Below are positions 16,373-26,563 of a DNA stretch of 32,738 nucleotides, piece by piece. The stretch is from Acinetobacter sp. UBA801. GTDB taxonomy: Bacteria > Pseudomonadota > Gammaproteobacteria > Pseudomonadales > Moraxellaceae. The notes beneath the pieces were generated by a model. The model had not been told where the DNA came from. It made no database searches and saw only the letters and a list, made by a program, of their open reading frames with translations. Position numbers and translations under genes: made by a program. Position 1 is the stretch's first letter; each line of letters starts with the position of its first letter. The DNA lies in contig DBIN01000050.1 of assembly GCA_002296655.1 (NCBI GenBank), positions 1 to 32,738 of the forward strand, written 5' to 3'.

Positions 16373-17041
16373 ATGAGCTGTACCTTTCATTTTGCTAAAG
16401 CCCCTGAACATCTCTTAGATGCTTTGCATGATGTGATTCCAAATTGTGAATTACTTGCACAGCAATTGCCTGAAACGCCTATTTCGCTATGGCTTATTCC
16501 ACCCGTATTTCCGACTGACAAGTTGGATGATGAAGTCATTCGTCGTATTTGGAATGATACACCTTACTGGATTTTCTGTTGGGCTTCAGGACTTGCAATG
16601 GCGCAATGGTTATTGGCAGAACCGCAGCAAGTTAAAGATAAAGTCGTTTTAGACTTTGGTGCAGGTTCAGGCGTGGTGGCGATTGCTGCAAAAATGGCAG
16701 GTGCTAAACGGGTAATTTGCTGTGATATTGATTCTATCAGCCTTGCAGCCTGTCGTGCCAATGCTGAATTGAATAATGTGGTGCTTGAATATTTAGATGA
16801 TCTATACAAAGCAGAACAAGTGGATGTTTTGCTAGCTGCCGATGTGCTTTATGATCAATGCAATCGCTTTTTTTTAGATGAGTTCTTAAAGTTTGCTCCA
16901 GAGGTTTGGGTGGCAGATAGCCGAGTGAAAAACTTTAGTCATCCACAATATATAAAAATAGATGAACGCAGCGCGACCACATGGCCAGATTTGGATGAAG
17001 CCAAAGAGTTCCGTAATGTGAGTTTTTATAAGACGCGATAA
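16373..17041 (+). CDS. COG3897/NNMT-ETFB lysine methyltransferase-like SAM methyltransferase
   Basis: A class I SAM-dependent methyltransferase of 222 residues. Motif I is VVLDFGAGSG (91-100), then a motif II-like VICCDIDSISLAACRANAEL and a post-motif VDVLLAADVLYD. The segment PYWIFCWASGLAMAQWLL just before motif I is typical of the COG3897 group, which includes bacterial relatives of the ETF-beta lysine methyltransferase (METTL20). The substrate cannot be told from sequence; a protein lysine such as in ETF-beta is a family-based guess. No export signal. The ribosome-binding site before ATG 16373 is weak. It shares direction with folD, separated by the repeat cluster. Confidence 0.85.
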   Translation: MSCTFHFAKAPEHLLDALHDVIPNCELLAQQLPETPISLWLIPPVFPTDKLDDEVIRRIWNDTPYWIFCWASGLAMAQWLLAEPQQVKDKVVLDFGAGSGVVAIAAKMAGAKRVICCDIDSISLAACRANAELNNVVLEYLDDLYKAEQVDVLLAADVLYDQCNRFFLDEFLKFAPEVWVADSRVKNFSHPQYIKIDERSATTWPDLDEAKEFRNVSFYKTR

Positions 17042-17080
17042 ATCATCACGTCTTATAGGAGGTAAGTTTTGTGATACGAA

Positions 17081-17527
17081 TTAATTACAGCTATAACGCA
17101 CAATGCGCAGTGAGCTTGGACGAGCATCTAAGGCCTGACGTGTAGCATAGTTTTCAGTGCTATGCAGTTCAGGTGTGTTTGATAAGCCAATAGATGTACG
17201 GCTTTGTCCAAGTTGGCGACCATACGGGTCTTTTTGGTTTGCTGCAGGATTCACAACTTCATTAATACTTAAAATATGCAATTGATAAGTTTTATGTGAA
17301 CCAAGTTCTTCTTGGCAAGCACGCTGTAATTTACTTTCATCGCGCTGCTGGTTTTGACGTCCTGCAAGTGTGTAGGCTAATACTGCGGTACGATCGGTTT
17401 TGCTTTCGACTTTATAGCCGACAAAACTTTTCTCATTTTGCTCTGGCAAACTTTGACAAGCGGATAAACCCAACCCAAGTCCCGTCATAGCGAAAATAAT
17501 CATTGTATTCTTCATGGTTTTATTCAT
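17081..17527 (-). CDS. Hypothetical lipoprotein
   Basis: Not recognised beyond being a lipoprotein. From ATG 17527 it has 148 residues: a signal peptide MNKTMKNTMIIFAMTGLGLG with a lipobox LSAC (Cys24), then a soluble domain. That domain has VGYKVESKTDRTAVLAYTL, a paired-cysteine candidate (LQRACQEELG and IVRYSC near the end) and LHILSINEVVNPAA. Serine follows the lipobox Cys by one residue, with no Asp at +2, so outer-membrane sorting is expected. ATG 17527 has GGGA at seven bases; the upstream ATG 17533 is too close to it. It lies convergent to the methyltransferase gene and downstream of pckG. Confidence 0.75.
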   Translation of the reverse strand: MNKTMKNTMIIFAMTGLGLGLSACQSLPEQNEKSFVGYKVESKTDRTAVLAYTLAGRQNQQRDESKLQRACQEELGSHKTYQLHILSINEVVNPAANQKDPYGRQLGQSRTSIGLSNTPELHSTENYATRQALDARPSSLRIVRYSCN

Positions 17528-17763
17528 GATCATGTCCCAGGTTTTGATGTCATTTCATTCTTGTTGTAAGTATGCCATAGCTGATAGGACAAAGCATGGC
17601 TTTGTTGGCGGTGTAGCTGGCTGTCTATATTTGGGGTTGATGAGCGTGTGCCTGTGATGTCATGTTTTTAGCTTGAATCTTCGTATTATTTAGTATTTAC
17701 ACATCAGGTGGGATTGTTGAAGAGCTGATTTCGATGCTTTAACACCTAAAATATCAGGGCAAT

Positions 17764-17790
17764 AAAAAGGTCACCGAAGTGACCTTTTCT
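17764..17790 (-). terminator. Terminator of pckG
   Basis: On the minus strand AAAAGGTCAC, tetraloop TTCG, GTGACCTTTT, then more T. UUCG is a very stable loop; the stem is a perfect 10 bp. Confidence 0.92.
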
Positions 17791-17807
17791 TGCTAATCGG
17801 CGTTGAA

Positions 17808-19637
17808 TTACGCAGATTTAACCGCTTCAAGTAAAGCAGCTTGACGTGCTTTCAATGCAGCAGGTAAGCGCTCACCAAGTTTGTTGAATAACTCAGTGTG
17901 ACTTTCTAACTCTTTGATCCATTGTTCTTTGTCTTGCGCTGTAACAGTTTCAAATTGCTCTTTAGAGAAATCTAAACCAGTCCAGTTCAATTGCTCATAC
18001 GTTGGAACAAAACCAATTGGAGTTTCAACAGCTTCTGCACGACCTTCGCAACGATCAATGATCCACTCAAGTACACGCATGTTTTGACCAAAACCAGGCC
18101 ATACGAAGTTGCCTTCTGCGTCACGACGGAACCAGTTTACGTTGTAGATGCCTGGTAATTTGTTACCTGCAGCTTTTGCTTTTTCGCCAACTTGCTCACC
18201 CATTTCTAACCAGTGAGAGAAGTAGTCTGCCATGTTGTAGCCAGCAAATGGCAGCATTGCAAATGGGTCACGACGTACAATACCTTGTTGACCAACTGCT
18301 GCAGCAGTGGTTTCAGAACCCATAGTTGCTGCTTTATATACGCCATCTACCCAGTCAAATGCTTCAGAAATTAGAGGCACTGTGTCTGCACGACGACCAC
18401 CGAAGATGAATGCTGAAATTGGAACACCTGCTGGATTTTCCCAGTCAGCATCAATAGAAGGACATTGACCTGCTGAAACAGTAAAGCGCGCATTTGGATG
18501 CGCTGCTTTTTCTGCGCCAGTGTGTGGTTGACCTTTCCAGTTGGTTAAATTTGCAGGAACTTCTTTAGATAGACCTTCCCACCATACTTCGCCATTGTCA
18601 GTTACGGCAACGTTGGTGTAGATCACGTCTTTGTGAAGAGTTGCCATACAGTTCGGGTTGGTCTTAGTGTTTGTACCAGGAGCAACACCGAAGAAACCTG
18701 CTTCAGGGTTAATGGCATATAAGCGACCATCTTCACCTGGCTTGATCCAAGCAATATCGTCACCTACAGTTTCAATTTTCCAGCCTTCATAACCTGTAGG
18801 TGGAATTAACATCGCAAAGTTGGTTTTACCACATGCAGAAGGGAATGCTGCTGCGATGTAGTGTTTTTCACCTTGTGGATTGGTCACGCCTAAAATAAGC
18901 ATGTGTTCTGCTAACCAGCCTTGTTCACGGCCCATTGCAGAAGCAATACGAAGCGCTAAGCATTTTTTACCCAATAATGCGTTACCGCCGTAACCAGAAC
19001 CATACGACCAGATTTCACGAGTTTCTGGATAATGTACGATGTATTTTTCTTTGTTACATGGCCAAGCAACGTCTTTCTCGCCTTCAGCCAAAGGCGCGCC
19101 CACAGTGTGTACGCAAGGAATAAATTCGCCATCTGTGCCCAATACGTCATAAACAGCTTTACCCATACGAGCCATTTTAGACATGCTGACAGCAACATAA
19201 GGAGAGTCAGTTAATTCAATACCGATGTGCGCAATGTGGCTACCGAGTGGGCCCATAGAGAATGGAACCACATACATGGTACGACCAGCCATTGAGCCGT
19301 CGAATAAACCGTTTAATTTAGCGCGCATTTCAGCTGGCGCTTCCCAGTTGTTCGTCGCACCAGCATCTTCTTTGTTTTCAGAGCAGATGTAAGTACGGTC
19401 TTCAACACGAGCAACGTCAGAAGGATCAGAATTTGCAAGGTACGAACCAGGGTGTTTTTCTTGGTTTAATGCTTGCATGGTGCCGTTAGCGATCATCAAG
19501 TCGATTAGACGTTGATATTCTTCTGCGCTACCGTCACACCATTCAATTTTTGCTGGTTTCGTTAACTTTGCAATTTCTTCAACCCATGCAATAAGCTTAG
19601 GGTGACGAACGAATTCTGGTGCGTTCACTTGGGTCAT
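17808..19637 (-). CDS. pckG: Phosphoenolpyruvate carboxykinase (GTP)
   Basis: PckG converts oxaloacetate and GTP to phosphoenolpyruvate, GDP and CO2, the first step of gluconeogenesis from organic acids. The chosen start gives 609 residues, the normal size for the GTP family (the ATP-type enzyme is shorter and unrelated in key motifs). Visible motifs: P-loop FPSACGKTN (265-273) with the hyper-reactive Cys269, [33 protein letters not shown], and [12 protein letters not shown] chose ATG 19637 ([15 protein letters not shown]) because it matches the family N-terminus. The frame stays open to 19700, but that stretch is A/T-rich leader containing repeats. The upstream repeats suggest regulation. 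Confidence 0.97.
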   Translation of the reverse strand: MTQVNAPEFVRHPKLIAWVEEIAKLTKPAKIEWCDGSAEEYQRLIDLMIANGTMQALNQEKHPGSYLANSDPSDVARVEDRTYICSENKEDAGATNNWEAPAEMRAKLNGLFDGSMAGRTMYVVPFSMGPLGSHIAHIGIELTDSPYVAVSMSKMARMGKAVYDVLGTDGEFIPCVHTVGAPLAEGEKDVAWPCNKEKYIVHYPETREIWSYGSGYGGNALLGKKCLALRIASAMGREQGWLAEHMLILGVTNPQGEKHYIAAAFPSACGKTNFAMLIPPTGYEGWKIETVGDDIAWIKPGEDGRLYAINPEAGFFGVAPGTNTKTNPNCMATLHKDVIYTNVAVTDNGEVWWEGLSKEVPANLTNWKGQPHTGAEKAAHPNARFTVSAGQCPSIDADWENPAGVPISAFIFGGRRADTVPLISEAFDWVDGVYKAATMGSETTAAAVGQQGIVRRDPFAMLPFAGYNMADYFSHWLEMGEQVGEKAKAAGNKLPGIYNVNWFRRDAEGNFVWPGFGQNMRVLEWIIDRCEGRAEAVETPIGFVPTYEQLNWTGLDFSKEQFETVTAQDKEQWIKELESHTELFNKLGERLPAALKARQAALLEAVKSA

Positions 19638-19655
19638 GGTGAGGCCTATCTTAAA

Positions 19656-19682
19656 TGTGTACAAGTTGTGTACAAAGTACAA
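19656..19682 (-). promoter_or_regulatory. Tandem 9-bp direct repeats before pckG (candidate operator)
   Basis: TGTGTACAA occurs at 19656-19664 and 19667-19675, eleven bases apart, about one helical turn. A weaker third copy sharing GTACAA ends at 19682. The repeats lie about 20-45 bases upstream of the pckG start. Confidence 0.4.
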
Positions 19683-19709
19683 TCTGAACAATGGGTACAT
19701 AGTTCAGAT
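19682..19709 (-). promoter_or_regulatory. 8-bp perfect inverted repeat before pckG
   Basis: ATCTGAAC (19682-19689) and GTTCAGAT (19702-19709), 12-base spacer. It could be a leader hairpin or a protein-binding dyad with half-sites 20 bp apart. Confidence 0.4.
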
Positions 19710-19954
19710 GAAATATGAAAAAAAGTGGCTGTATTAAAGCACAAAAAGATATAAAAAATAAGACATAGGCTTGATTTAGCTTTGTGTGAACAACACCATA
19801 TAAATTATGAATAATATATATGAAACATAGGCTTACAATTTTTACGTGCTCCACTTATTATTATTTTGAAAAATTATGGGCATTATTTATTTTAATTATT
19901 TTTAATTTAAACAGTTGTTTATGTGTTTAATTCTTTAAGGAGTGATTATTGATT

Positions 19955-19970
19955 TAATGAATGTTCATTA
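19955..19970. promoter_or_regulatory. Palindrome upstream of the lipid kinase gene
   Basis: TAATGAA-TG-TTCATTA, perfect 7-bp arms with a 2-bp centre, about 85 bases before the kinase start. This is the size and symmetry of sites bound by dimeric repressors such as the TetR family. No regulator gene is adjacent. Confidence 0.35.
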
Positions 19971-20051
19971 TTCGATTTTTACATAAAGCCGCTTTTCATT
20001 TAGCATTAATTGGTTAAAGATAGAGCAAAAGCTTTAAAATGATTGAAGAAA

Positions 20052-20990
20052 ATGTCGATAACTTTACAGCCTTTATCTCTTATTTATAATCAAAAATCAG
20101 GATTTCATTCAACACACCAAGAAGGTGTCTATGAAGAATTGTTGCATATTTTGTCACAGCATGGTTTTGAAATTCAATTGTTTGAAATGGGTGAAATCGG
20201 AAACTTTGATCAACTGATGCAACAGGTGTTAGCGCGGCATGAAGCAGCGCATTTAAGTGGTGTTGTGGTTGCGGCAGGTGGTGATGGTACTTTAAACGCA
20301 GTGGCAGCTAAACTGAAAGGCACTCGCATTCCGATGGGCATTTTACCTTTAGGCACGTTTAATTACGTGGCGCGTTTATTGAATATTCCTCTAGATTTAA
20401 TTGAAGCTGCACAGGTTATTGGCACAGGCACGACGCGCGCTGTGCATGTGGCACAAATCAATCAACATATTTATTTAAACAATGCTAGTTTAGGTTTGTA
20501 CCCTTTATTTATCCAAAAACGTGAGCGTTATAACCAATATTTAGGGCGTTTGCCTTTACATGCCTACACCTCGGCTTTAGATGTATTACTGCGTGACCGT
20601 AAAGAATTAAAACTAGAGTTAGAGTTCGATACAAAGCGCTATCCACTGAAAACCCCACTCATTTTCTTTGGTAATAATCAATTGCAACTGTCTGAAATGA
20701 ATTTACACATTGCCAAAGCGGCTGCAGCGGGGAAAGTTGCTGGTGTTGCAGTGACAAAGTCTGATAAATTGACTTTATTTAAAATTCTGTGGCAATTTAT
20801 TCAGGGGAAGGCTGAGCAAGCCAATGATATTTACAGTTTTGCAGCAGAGCATGTGGTCATTCATAGTAAATGTCTACAACTGACCGTGGCGCTTGATGGA
20901 GAAATTGTTAAAATGCGCCCGCCACTACGTATTTCTGTATTAAAAAATGCATTAAAAATTAAGGTGCCGCATGCTGCTGCATCTGTCTGA
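20052..20990 (+). CDS. YegS/diacylglycerol kinase-family lipid kinase
   Basis: A lipid kinase of the DAGK-catalytic superfamily, 312 residues from ATG 20052. The N-terminal nucleotide-binding domain shows LSLIYNQKSG, the hallmark AAGGDGTLN (GGDGT 76-80) and MGILPLGTFNYVARLLNIP. The C-terminal beta-sandwich includes LNNASLGLYP and VALDGEIVKMRP (the common DGE motif). Such enzymes phosphorylate diacylglycerol, phosphatidylglycerol or related lipids; the exact substrate is unknown. There is no membrane segment, so peripheral association is likely. TTG 20043 would add three residues. The last 20 bases overlap the start of the phosphoesterase gene, so the two are translationally linked. Confidence 0.88.
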   Translation: MSITLQPLSLIYNQKSGFHSTHQEGVYEELLHILSQHGFEIQLFEMGEIGNFDQLMQQVLARHEAAHLSGVVVAAGGDGTLNAVAAKLKGTRIPMGILPLGTFNYVARLLNIPLDLIEAAQVIGTGTTRAVHVAQINQHIYLNNASLGLYPLFIQKRERYNQYLGRLPLHAYTSALDVLLRDRKELKLELEFDTKRYPLKTPLIFFGNNQLQLSEMNLHIAKAAAAGKVAGVAVTKSDKLTLFKILWQFIQGKAEQANDIYSFAAEHVVIHSKCLQLTVALDGEIVKMRPPLRISVLKNALKIKVPHAAASV

Positions 20991-21744
20991 TTTGCACTTT
21001 GGCACTGAAAATGTAGCGTGTATGCAGGCAATTCAACAGCTGTGTGAAAGTATGCGTCCTGAAGCTGTAGTGGTAAGTGGTGATTTAACCCAACGTGCAC
21101 GCTATGCACAGTTTTATGCCTGTAAGCATTTTTTAGACAGTTTGAATTTGCCGTATTTGGTTGTGCCAGGTAATCATGATATTCCGCTATATCATCTTTG
21201 GAATCGTTTTTTTAGCCCATTTGCACGGTATCAACTGTTTTTTGGACGTATGGAAACAATTTTGGAAATCGACCATTTTTATGTGATTGGAATAAATAGT
21301 ATCAGGCGACGTTTTCACACCCGTGGGCATATTTCTTTGAATCAAATTCAGGCGGTTGATGCTTTTCTGCAAGCCGCGCCAAGCAATAAGTTCAAAATTT
21401 TGGTGGCGCATCAACCATTTTATACAGCTCCAGATGATCGTCACGGCATTAAAGATTGCCCAGTGTTAGGGCGAATTGCCTTAGAACAGTGGAGCAAAAA
21501 TGGTTTATATGCCTTGCTGCATGGACATTTACATCAACCTGCAGTGTATGACTTAAATCAAATTTATGCGTTAGGTGCAGCGCATCCTGTGCTTGATATT
21601 CATGCGGGTACTGCAATTTCGTATCGTTTGCATCAGGGTATGCCGAATAGCTTGAATGTATTGTATAACAATGGTGATGTGCAGCATTACATTTTTGATA
21701 CCGCACAAAAGCAATTTGTATTGTGGCAAAAAAATGCAGAATAA
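20971..21744 (+). CDS. CpdA-like metallophosphoesterase
   Basis: A calcineurin-like phosphoesterase of 257 residues with all metal-binding motifs: SDLHFG (Asp7, His9), SGDLTQRA (Asp38), PGNHD (Asn68, His69), VAHQPFY and GHLHQP. The closest family by pattern is the CpdA/Icc cyclic-nucleotide phosphodiesterase type, but members act on many phosphodiesters. There is no signal peptide, so it is cytoplasmic. The ATG lies inside the end of the lipid kinase gene, with AAGG upstream. The pairing suggests a lipid or headgroup phosphate substrate as an alternative to cAMP; that is inference from context. Confidence 0.88.
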   Translation: MLLHLSDLHFGTENVACMQAIQQLCESMRPEAVVVSGDLTQRARYAQFYACKHFLDSLNLPYLVVPGNHDIPLYHLWNRFFSPFARYQLFFGRMETILEIDHFYVIGINSIRRRFHTRGHISLNQIQAVDAFLQAAPSNKFKILVAHQPFYTAPDDRHGIKDCPVLGRIALEQWSKNGLYALLHGHLHQPAVYDLNQIYALGAAHPVLDIHAGTAISYRLHQGMPNSLNVLYNNGDVQHYIFDTAQKQFVLWQKNAE

Positions 21745-21807
21745 AACATCGAACTAGCCAAATTGTTTAAAAAAACAACAAAAACTCAAATATTTTTAGC
21801 TTTTCCC

Positions 21808-21833
21808 CTTGAAGCGTTTTTTTCCATCCCCAC
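21808..21833 (+). promoter_or_regulatory. Sigma32-type heat-shock promoter of groESL
   Basis: CTTGAAG (21808-21814), 13-bp spacer, CCCCAC (21828-21833). The E. coli RpoH consensus is CTTGAAA, 13-15 bp, CCCCAT. It lies about 97 bases before the groES start. No CIRCE element is visible. Confidence 0.8.
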
Positions 21834-21929
21834 AACAGTGTCATCTAAAATTTATTTTGATGATGACCAAAGGAATAAATAAGTCGTCATCAAGAATCTA
21901 CACATTGACCTAGTCTGATGGAGTTATTT

Positions 21930-22220
21930 ATGAGCAACATTCGTCCATTACATGACCGCGTAGTAATTCGTCGTGTTGAAGAAGAAACAAAAACAGCTGG
22001 CGGTATTTTGCTTCCAGGTTCTGCTGCAGAAAAACCAGCGCAAGGTGAAGTGATTGCAGTAGGGAATGGTCAAATCACAGACAATGGCGTGCGCGCTTTA
22101 GATGTCAAAGTGGGCGACAAAGTCTTGTTTGGTACTTATGCAGGCACCACAGTTAAAGTAGACGGTGAAGAACTTCTAATTATGAAAGAGTCTGATATTT
22201 TAGCAGTACTTGAAGGCTAA
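21930..22220 (+). CDS. groES: Co-chaperonin GroES
   Basis: GroES is the heptameric lid of the GroEL chamber. It has 96 residues from ATG 21930, which has GGAG seven bases upstream; an in-frame start four codons earlier is not needed. It begins [20 protein letters not shown], followed by the mobile loop [20 protein letters not shown] and [20 protein letters not shown], all family-typical. It is the first gene of the groES-groEL operon, 59 bases before groEL, behind a sigma32-type promoter. Confidence 0.98.
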   Translation: MSNIRPLHDRVVIRRVEEETKTAGGILLPGSAAEKPAQGEVIAVGNGQITDNGVRALDVKVGDKVLFGTYAGTTVKVDGEELLIMKESDILAVLEG

Positions 22221-22261
22221 GTTCAGAACTCATATTCAAAGCAAATTTGAACATTATTTAA

Positions 22262-23914
<1,653 letters not shown>

Positions 23915-23937
23915 TCCATCATCTTCCATAAAGTTAA

Positions 23938-23970
23938 AAAAAACCTCGTATTTTTATACGGGGTTTTTTT
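23938..23970 (+). terminator. Terminator of groESL
   Basis: AACCTCGTAT (23942-23951), short T loop, ATACGGGGTT (23956-23965, one G-T pair), then a T run. Confidence 0.9.
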
Positions 23971-24177
23971 ATGGTGCAGGTTTTTTTGTAAGTTGGAAAT
24001 TATGCACATGAAAAAGCAAAATTGCCCAACTAATTTCTATTTACACATTAAATGTGTGATATGTATCTAAACTACTTTTCTTTGTGAATAAAACTCATTA
24101 TTCTATTTAGAACAATAAGAAAAACAAATGATTAAATAAATGCAATGCAGGCTGGAGTAGGCATTAAGGGGTTAAAA

Positions 24178-25329
24178 ATGGATAACCAAGAACACGAAAT
24201 TATAGGCAGTATTTATGATGCCGCTGTAGATGTGAGTTTATGGCCGCAAGTAATTGAAAATATTGTTCAATATACAGATAGTAAAACCGCTATTTTTACT
24301 GCTTTAGACCAATTTAGCCCAAGTTACGATTTTTTATTTAGTCACAATATTCCAGATGAAGCTTTGCATGCCTATCGTGATGAGCGGATTCGCGTGATTG
24401 ACATGCAGTTACACCGAGTATTGTGGGAAAATTCGGGTGTGGGGCAAGTAGCGAGCTCGGATTTATCGCATTATGGGGAAAACCCTGAAAGTGATGAATA
24501 TATCTTTTATGAACGCTGTTTGAATCCAACGGGAATCAGTTATATATCCGCTGTTTTGCTTGATCAAGGATCACATCGCTGGGCGGTTTTAGGGTTACAC
24601 CGTGCGCCTGATGCAGCGCCGTATCAACAAAAAGAGTTGGATTTTTTAAAGCAATTGGGGGTGCATTTGCGCCGTGCTTTACAAATCCATCGTCAGTTTA
24701 GTTTGGTTAAACAAGAAAATTTAAGTTTGTATAGTGTGCTCGATCATTTAAAAACAGGTGTAATTTTACTTGATCATCAGCTGAGTTTAACTTATTCAAA
24801 CCCTTTAGCTCAAAGCATGATTGAACACGATTCATGTTTAGATTTGGATTTGTATAATCATTTAAAAACCCATGCTTATGATCAAAGTCGTTTAGATCAA
24901 TTATTAAATTCAGCCTTATTAGGACAGTCTGCATTGAATGCAGATGTAGGCGGTGTATTGGCTTTGTCAGATGCGAAAGGACGAGAATTAATGCTGACTA
25001 TCGTGCCTTTTTCTAAATTAAAAAATATGCAGCATCAAGATGCAGGACAACATCAAATAGCGGTATTTCTGACCGATAAACATCAACTCTACGCCTTGTC
25101 AAAAGCCTATTTGCAGCAAGCTTATCAATTGTCTAAACGTGAGTTTGAGCTGTGTGAGTTGTTGTTGAATGGTTGTAAGTTAGAAGAAATCGCTGAACAT
25201 TGTGGAGTTACGCTCAGTTCGGTGCGCACTTATTTTAAAAATATTTATGAAAAAACCCAATGCAACTCGCAGATTGAACTTATGCATTTATTAATGGGCT
25301 GTACCATTCATTTTGAGCATATTGGTTAA
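24178..25329 (+). CDS. LuxR-family transcriptional regulator
   Basis: A 383-residue regulator from ATG 24178, chosen because AGGGG lies upstream; an earlier in-frame start is unsupported. The C-terminal 67 residues are a LuxR-type helix-turn-helix: LSKREFELCELLLNGCKLEE, IAEHCGVTLSSVRTYFKNIY and EKTQCNSQIELMHLL. The N-terminal part (about 1-180) looks like a GAF-type sensor (IIGSIYDAAVDVSLWPQVIE, a pattern I associate with Acinetobacter and other proteobacterial LuxR regulators). The middle (about 185-300) looks PAS-like (LDHLKTGVILLDHQLSLTYS). It is not an acyl-homoserine-lactone receptor by pattern and has no receiver domain. It stands alone, so its target is unknown. Confidence 0.88.
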   Translation: MDNQEHEIIGSIYDAAVDVSLWPQVIENIVQYTDSKTAIFTALDQFSPSYDFLFSHNIPDEALHAYRDERIRVIDMQLHRVLWENSGVGQVASSDLSHYGENPESDEYIFYERCLNPTGISYISAVLLDQGSHRWAVLGLHRAPDAAPYQQKELDFLKQLGVHLRRALQIHRQFSLVKQENLSLYSVLDHLKTGVILLDHQLSLTYSNPLAQSMIEHDSCLDLDLYNHLKTHAYDQSRLDQLLNSALLGQSALNADVGGVLALSDAKGRELMLTIVPFSKLKNMQHQDAGQHQIAVFLTDKHQLYALSKAYLQQAYQLSKREFELCELLLNGCKLEEIAEHCGVTLSSVRTYFKNIYEKTQCNSQIELMHLLMGCTIHFEHIG

Positions 25330-25330
25330 T

Positions 25331-25360
25331 GCAGCCTAAGTCGGGCTTAGGCTGCTTCTG
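25331..25360. terminator. Hairpin between convergent genes
   Basis: GCAGCCTAAG, loop TCGGG, CTTAGGCTGC: a perfect 10-bp stem, with a weak T run on the plus side (TTCTG). It starts directly after the LuxR gene stop and may serve both genes. Confidence 0.65.
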
Positions 25361-25366
25361 AGTATT

Positions 25367-26563
25367 TTAGTTACTACGTTGAAGGGTAACAGAGGGTTCG
25401 CCTTGTGTGCCTATGGTCAGACTTGTGCCTGAAATAGTATAGTTTACAATTGATTTGGAATTGTCAAAGCTATCATGGAATCCAGCACATTCGTTAGTGT
25501 CATAAAAAACTTCGGTAGGTGTGAGTGTATTCGCAGTAATGGATAACTTGCCATATTCAATTCCCGCCCAACCGCAATCTTCACCACCTTCTCCATCTAG
25601 GAAGAAGTAGTAGTTATTGTCAAAGAAGGCAAAGAGTTGAGTTTCTGAGAACTTCCAAGTACCGACTAGACCTGATGATTGTTTGACTTTAGTTAAAATA
25701 TAGGTGCTATTACTTCCTACATCGGTCAGCACTAAATCTGTACCGTTATAACTTAAGCGGTATTGACCATCATTGTCAGGATGTGAAAGCCCGTAGTCAC
25801 CGTTTGTATCGAGTGAGATCTCTGGACTCAGCGCTGAAGTTAAAGCATTCCAATTTAGTCGTCCTATTTCAATACCAGGTTGCCCCGTTACATCAGCTTC
25901 ATCTGCTTCACCTAGCGCGTAACGTCCGTCTGGTAAAATATGTAATACAACAGCAGATGTATTGGTGCGTCCAATTTCCCAAGTTCCAGCAATATCTTTA
26001 TAAAAGGTGGCTTGGAAGTTTTCTGCAGCTTTTTCTGGTGTCACGATTCGATCTAATGGGATATCGGTTTTAGGGATCACTTCATTGACAAACGTAGTTG
26101 AAAACTCTGCGGGTGCTTGCTCGAAATTCATATTCACAGCGGTTAAGGCTGTTTGAATATCTGGTTTAATTTCGATCCCATTACTATGGTCGCCATCATG
26201 ATCTAACGTTTGTAAAAACACCATTAAATTTGTTCGGGCATTTTCTGATTCGGCTAAATCTAGTGGGGTAATACGTGCTTTAGCTTCAATGGCTTCACCA
26301 AGTTGGACATCGCCAATAAAGAATCGGACAGTATCGCCCTCAGCATATTTAAACTCACCTTTATCATTGGTGAAGTCTTCAATACTTTCACCTGAACTCG
26401 AGGTTCTGAGATATTTAACCCCAGTTACAGGTCCATCGGTTAGTACACCAATTTGTGTTGTTGAACTCGGTGGAGGATTAGGATTGCTATCAGAATCATT
26501 GTCTGAACCGCCACATGCACTGAGTAAGCCTGCTAAAGTTAAGCATAATAAAGTTTTTTTCAT
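25367..26563 (-). CDS. Putative surface/periplasmic lipoprotein
   Basis: From ATG 26563 (AGGAA seven bases upstream) the protein has 398 residues. The signal peptide MKKTLLCLTLAGLLSAC has lipobox Cys17 followed by GGSDNDSDSNPNPPPSS, a flexible linker. Residues about 38-90 (GVLTDGPVTGVKYLRTSS, then EDFTNDKGEFKYAEGDTVRF) resemble the small beta-domain of secreted proteins in which a variable strand is followed by TxxxGxFxYxxGDxV. The rest (about 195-398) is beta-rich, with two WEIG/WKFS-type repeats: AGTWEIGRTNTSAVVLHILP and VGTWKFSETQLFAFFDNNYY, suggesting duplicated lipocalin-like units. Function is unknown. Confidence 0.75.
   Translation of the reverse strand: MKKTLLCLTLAGLLSACGGSDNDSDSNPNPPPSSTTQIGVLTDGPVTGVKYLRTSSSGESIEDFTNDKGEFKYAEGDTVRFFIGDVQLGEAIEAKARITPLDLAESENARTNLMVFLQTLDHDGDHSNGIEIKPDIQTALTAVNMNFEQAPAEFSTTFVNEVIPKTDIPLDRIVTPEKAAENFQATFYKDIAGTWEIGRTNTSAVVLHILPDGRYALGEADEADVTGQPGIEIGRLNWNALTSALSPEISLDTNGDYGLSHPDNDGQYRLSYNGTDLVLTDVGSNSTYILTKVKQSSGLVGTWKFSETQLFAFFDNNYYFFLDGEGGEDCGWAGIEYGKLSITANTLTPTEVFYDTNECAGFHDSFDNSKSIVNYTISGTSLTIGTQGEPSVTLQRSN

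Larger units (their letters stand above)
19638..20051. other. Intergenic region between divergent pckG and lipid kinase genes
   Basis: A very AT-rich 414-bp divergent promoter region. Next to pckG it holds the TGTGTACAA repeats and the ATCTGAAC/GTTCAGAT dyad. Toward the kinase it holds the palindrome at 19955-19970 and a GGAG followed by a 9-codon frame (ATG 19957 to TAA 19986, MNVHYSIFT). I see no convincing -35/-10 pair on either strand and no RNA gene. Confidence 0.5.

Noticed and set aside
19638-19700. N-terminal extension of PckG to 19700
   Set aside because: The extra residues are not family-like and the DNA holds regulatory-looking repeats; the standard N-terminus begins at 19637.
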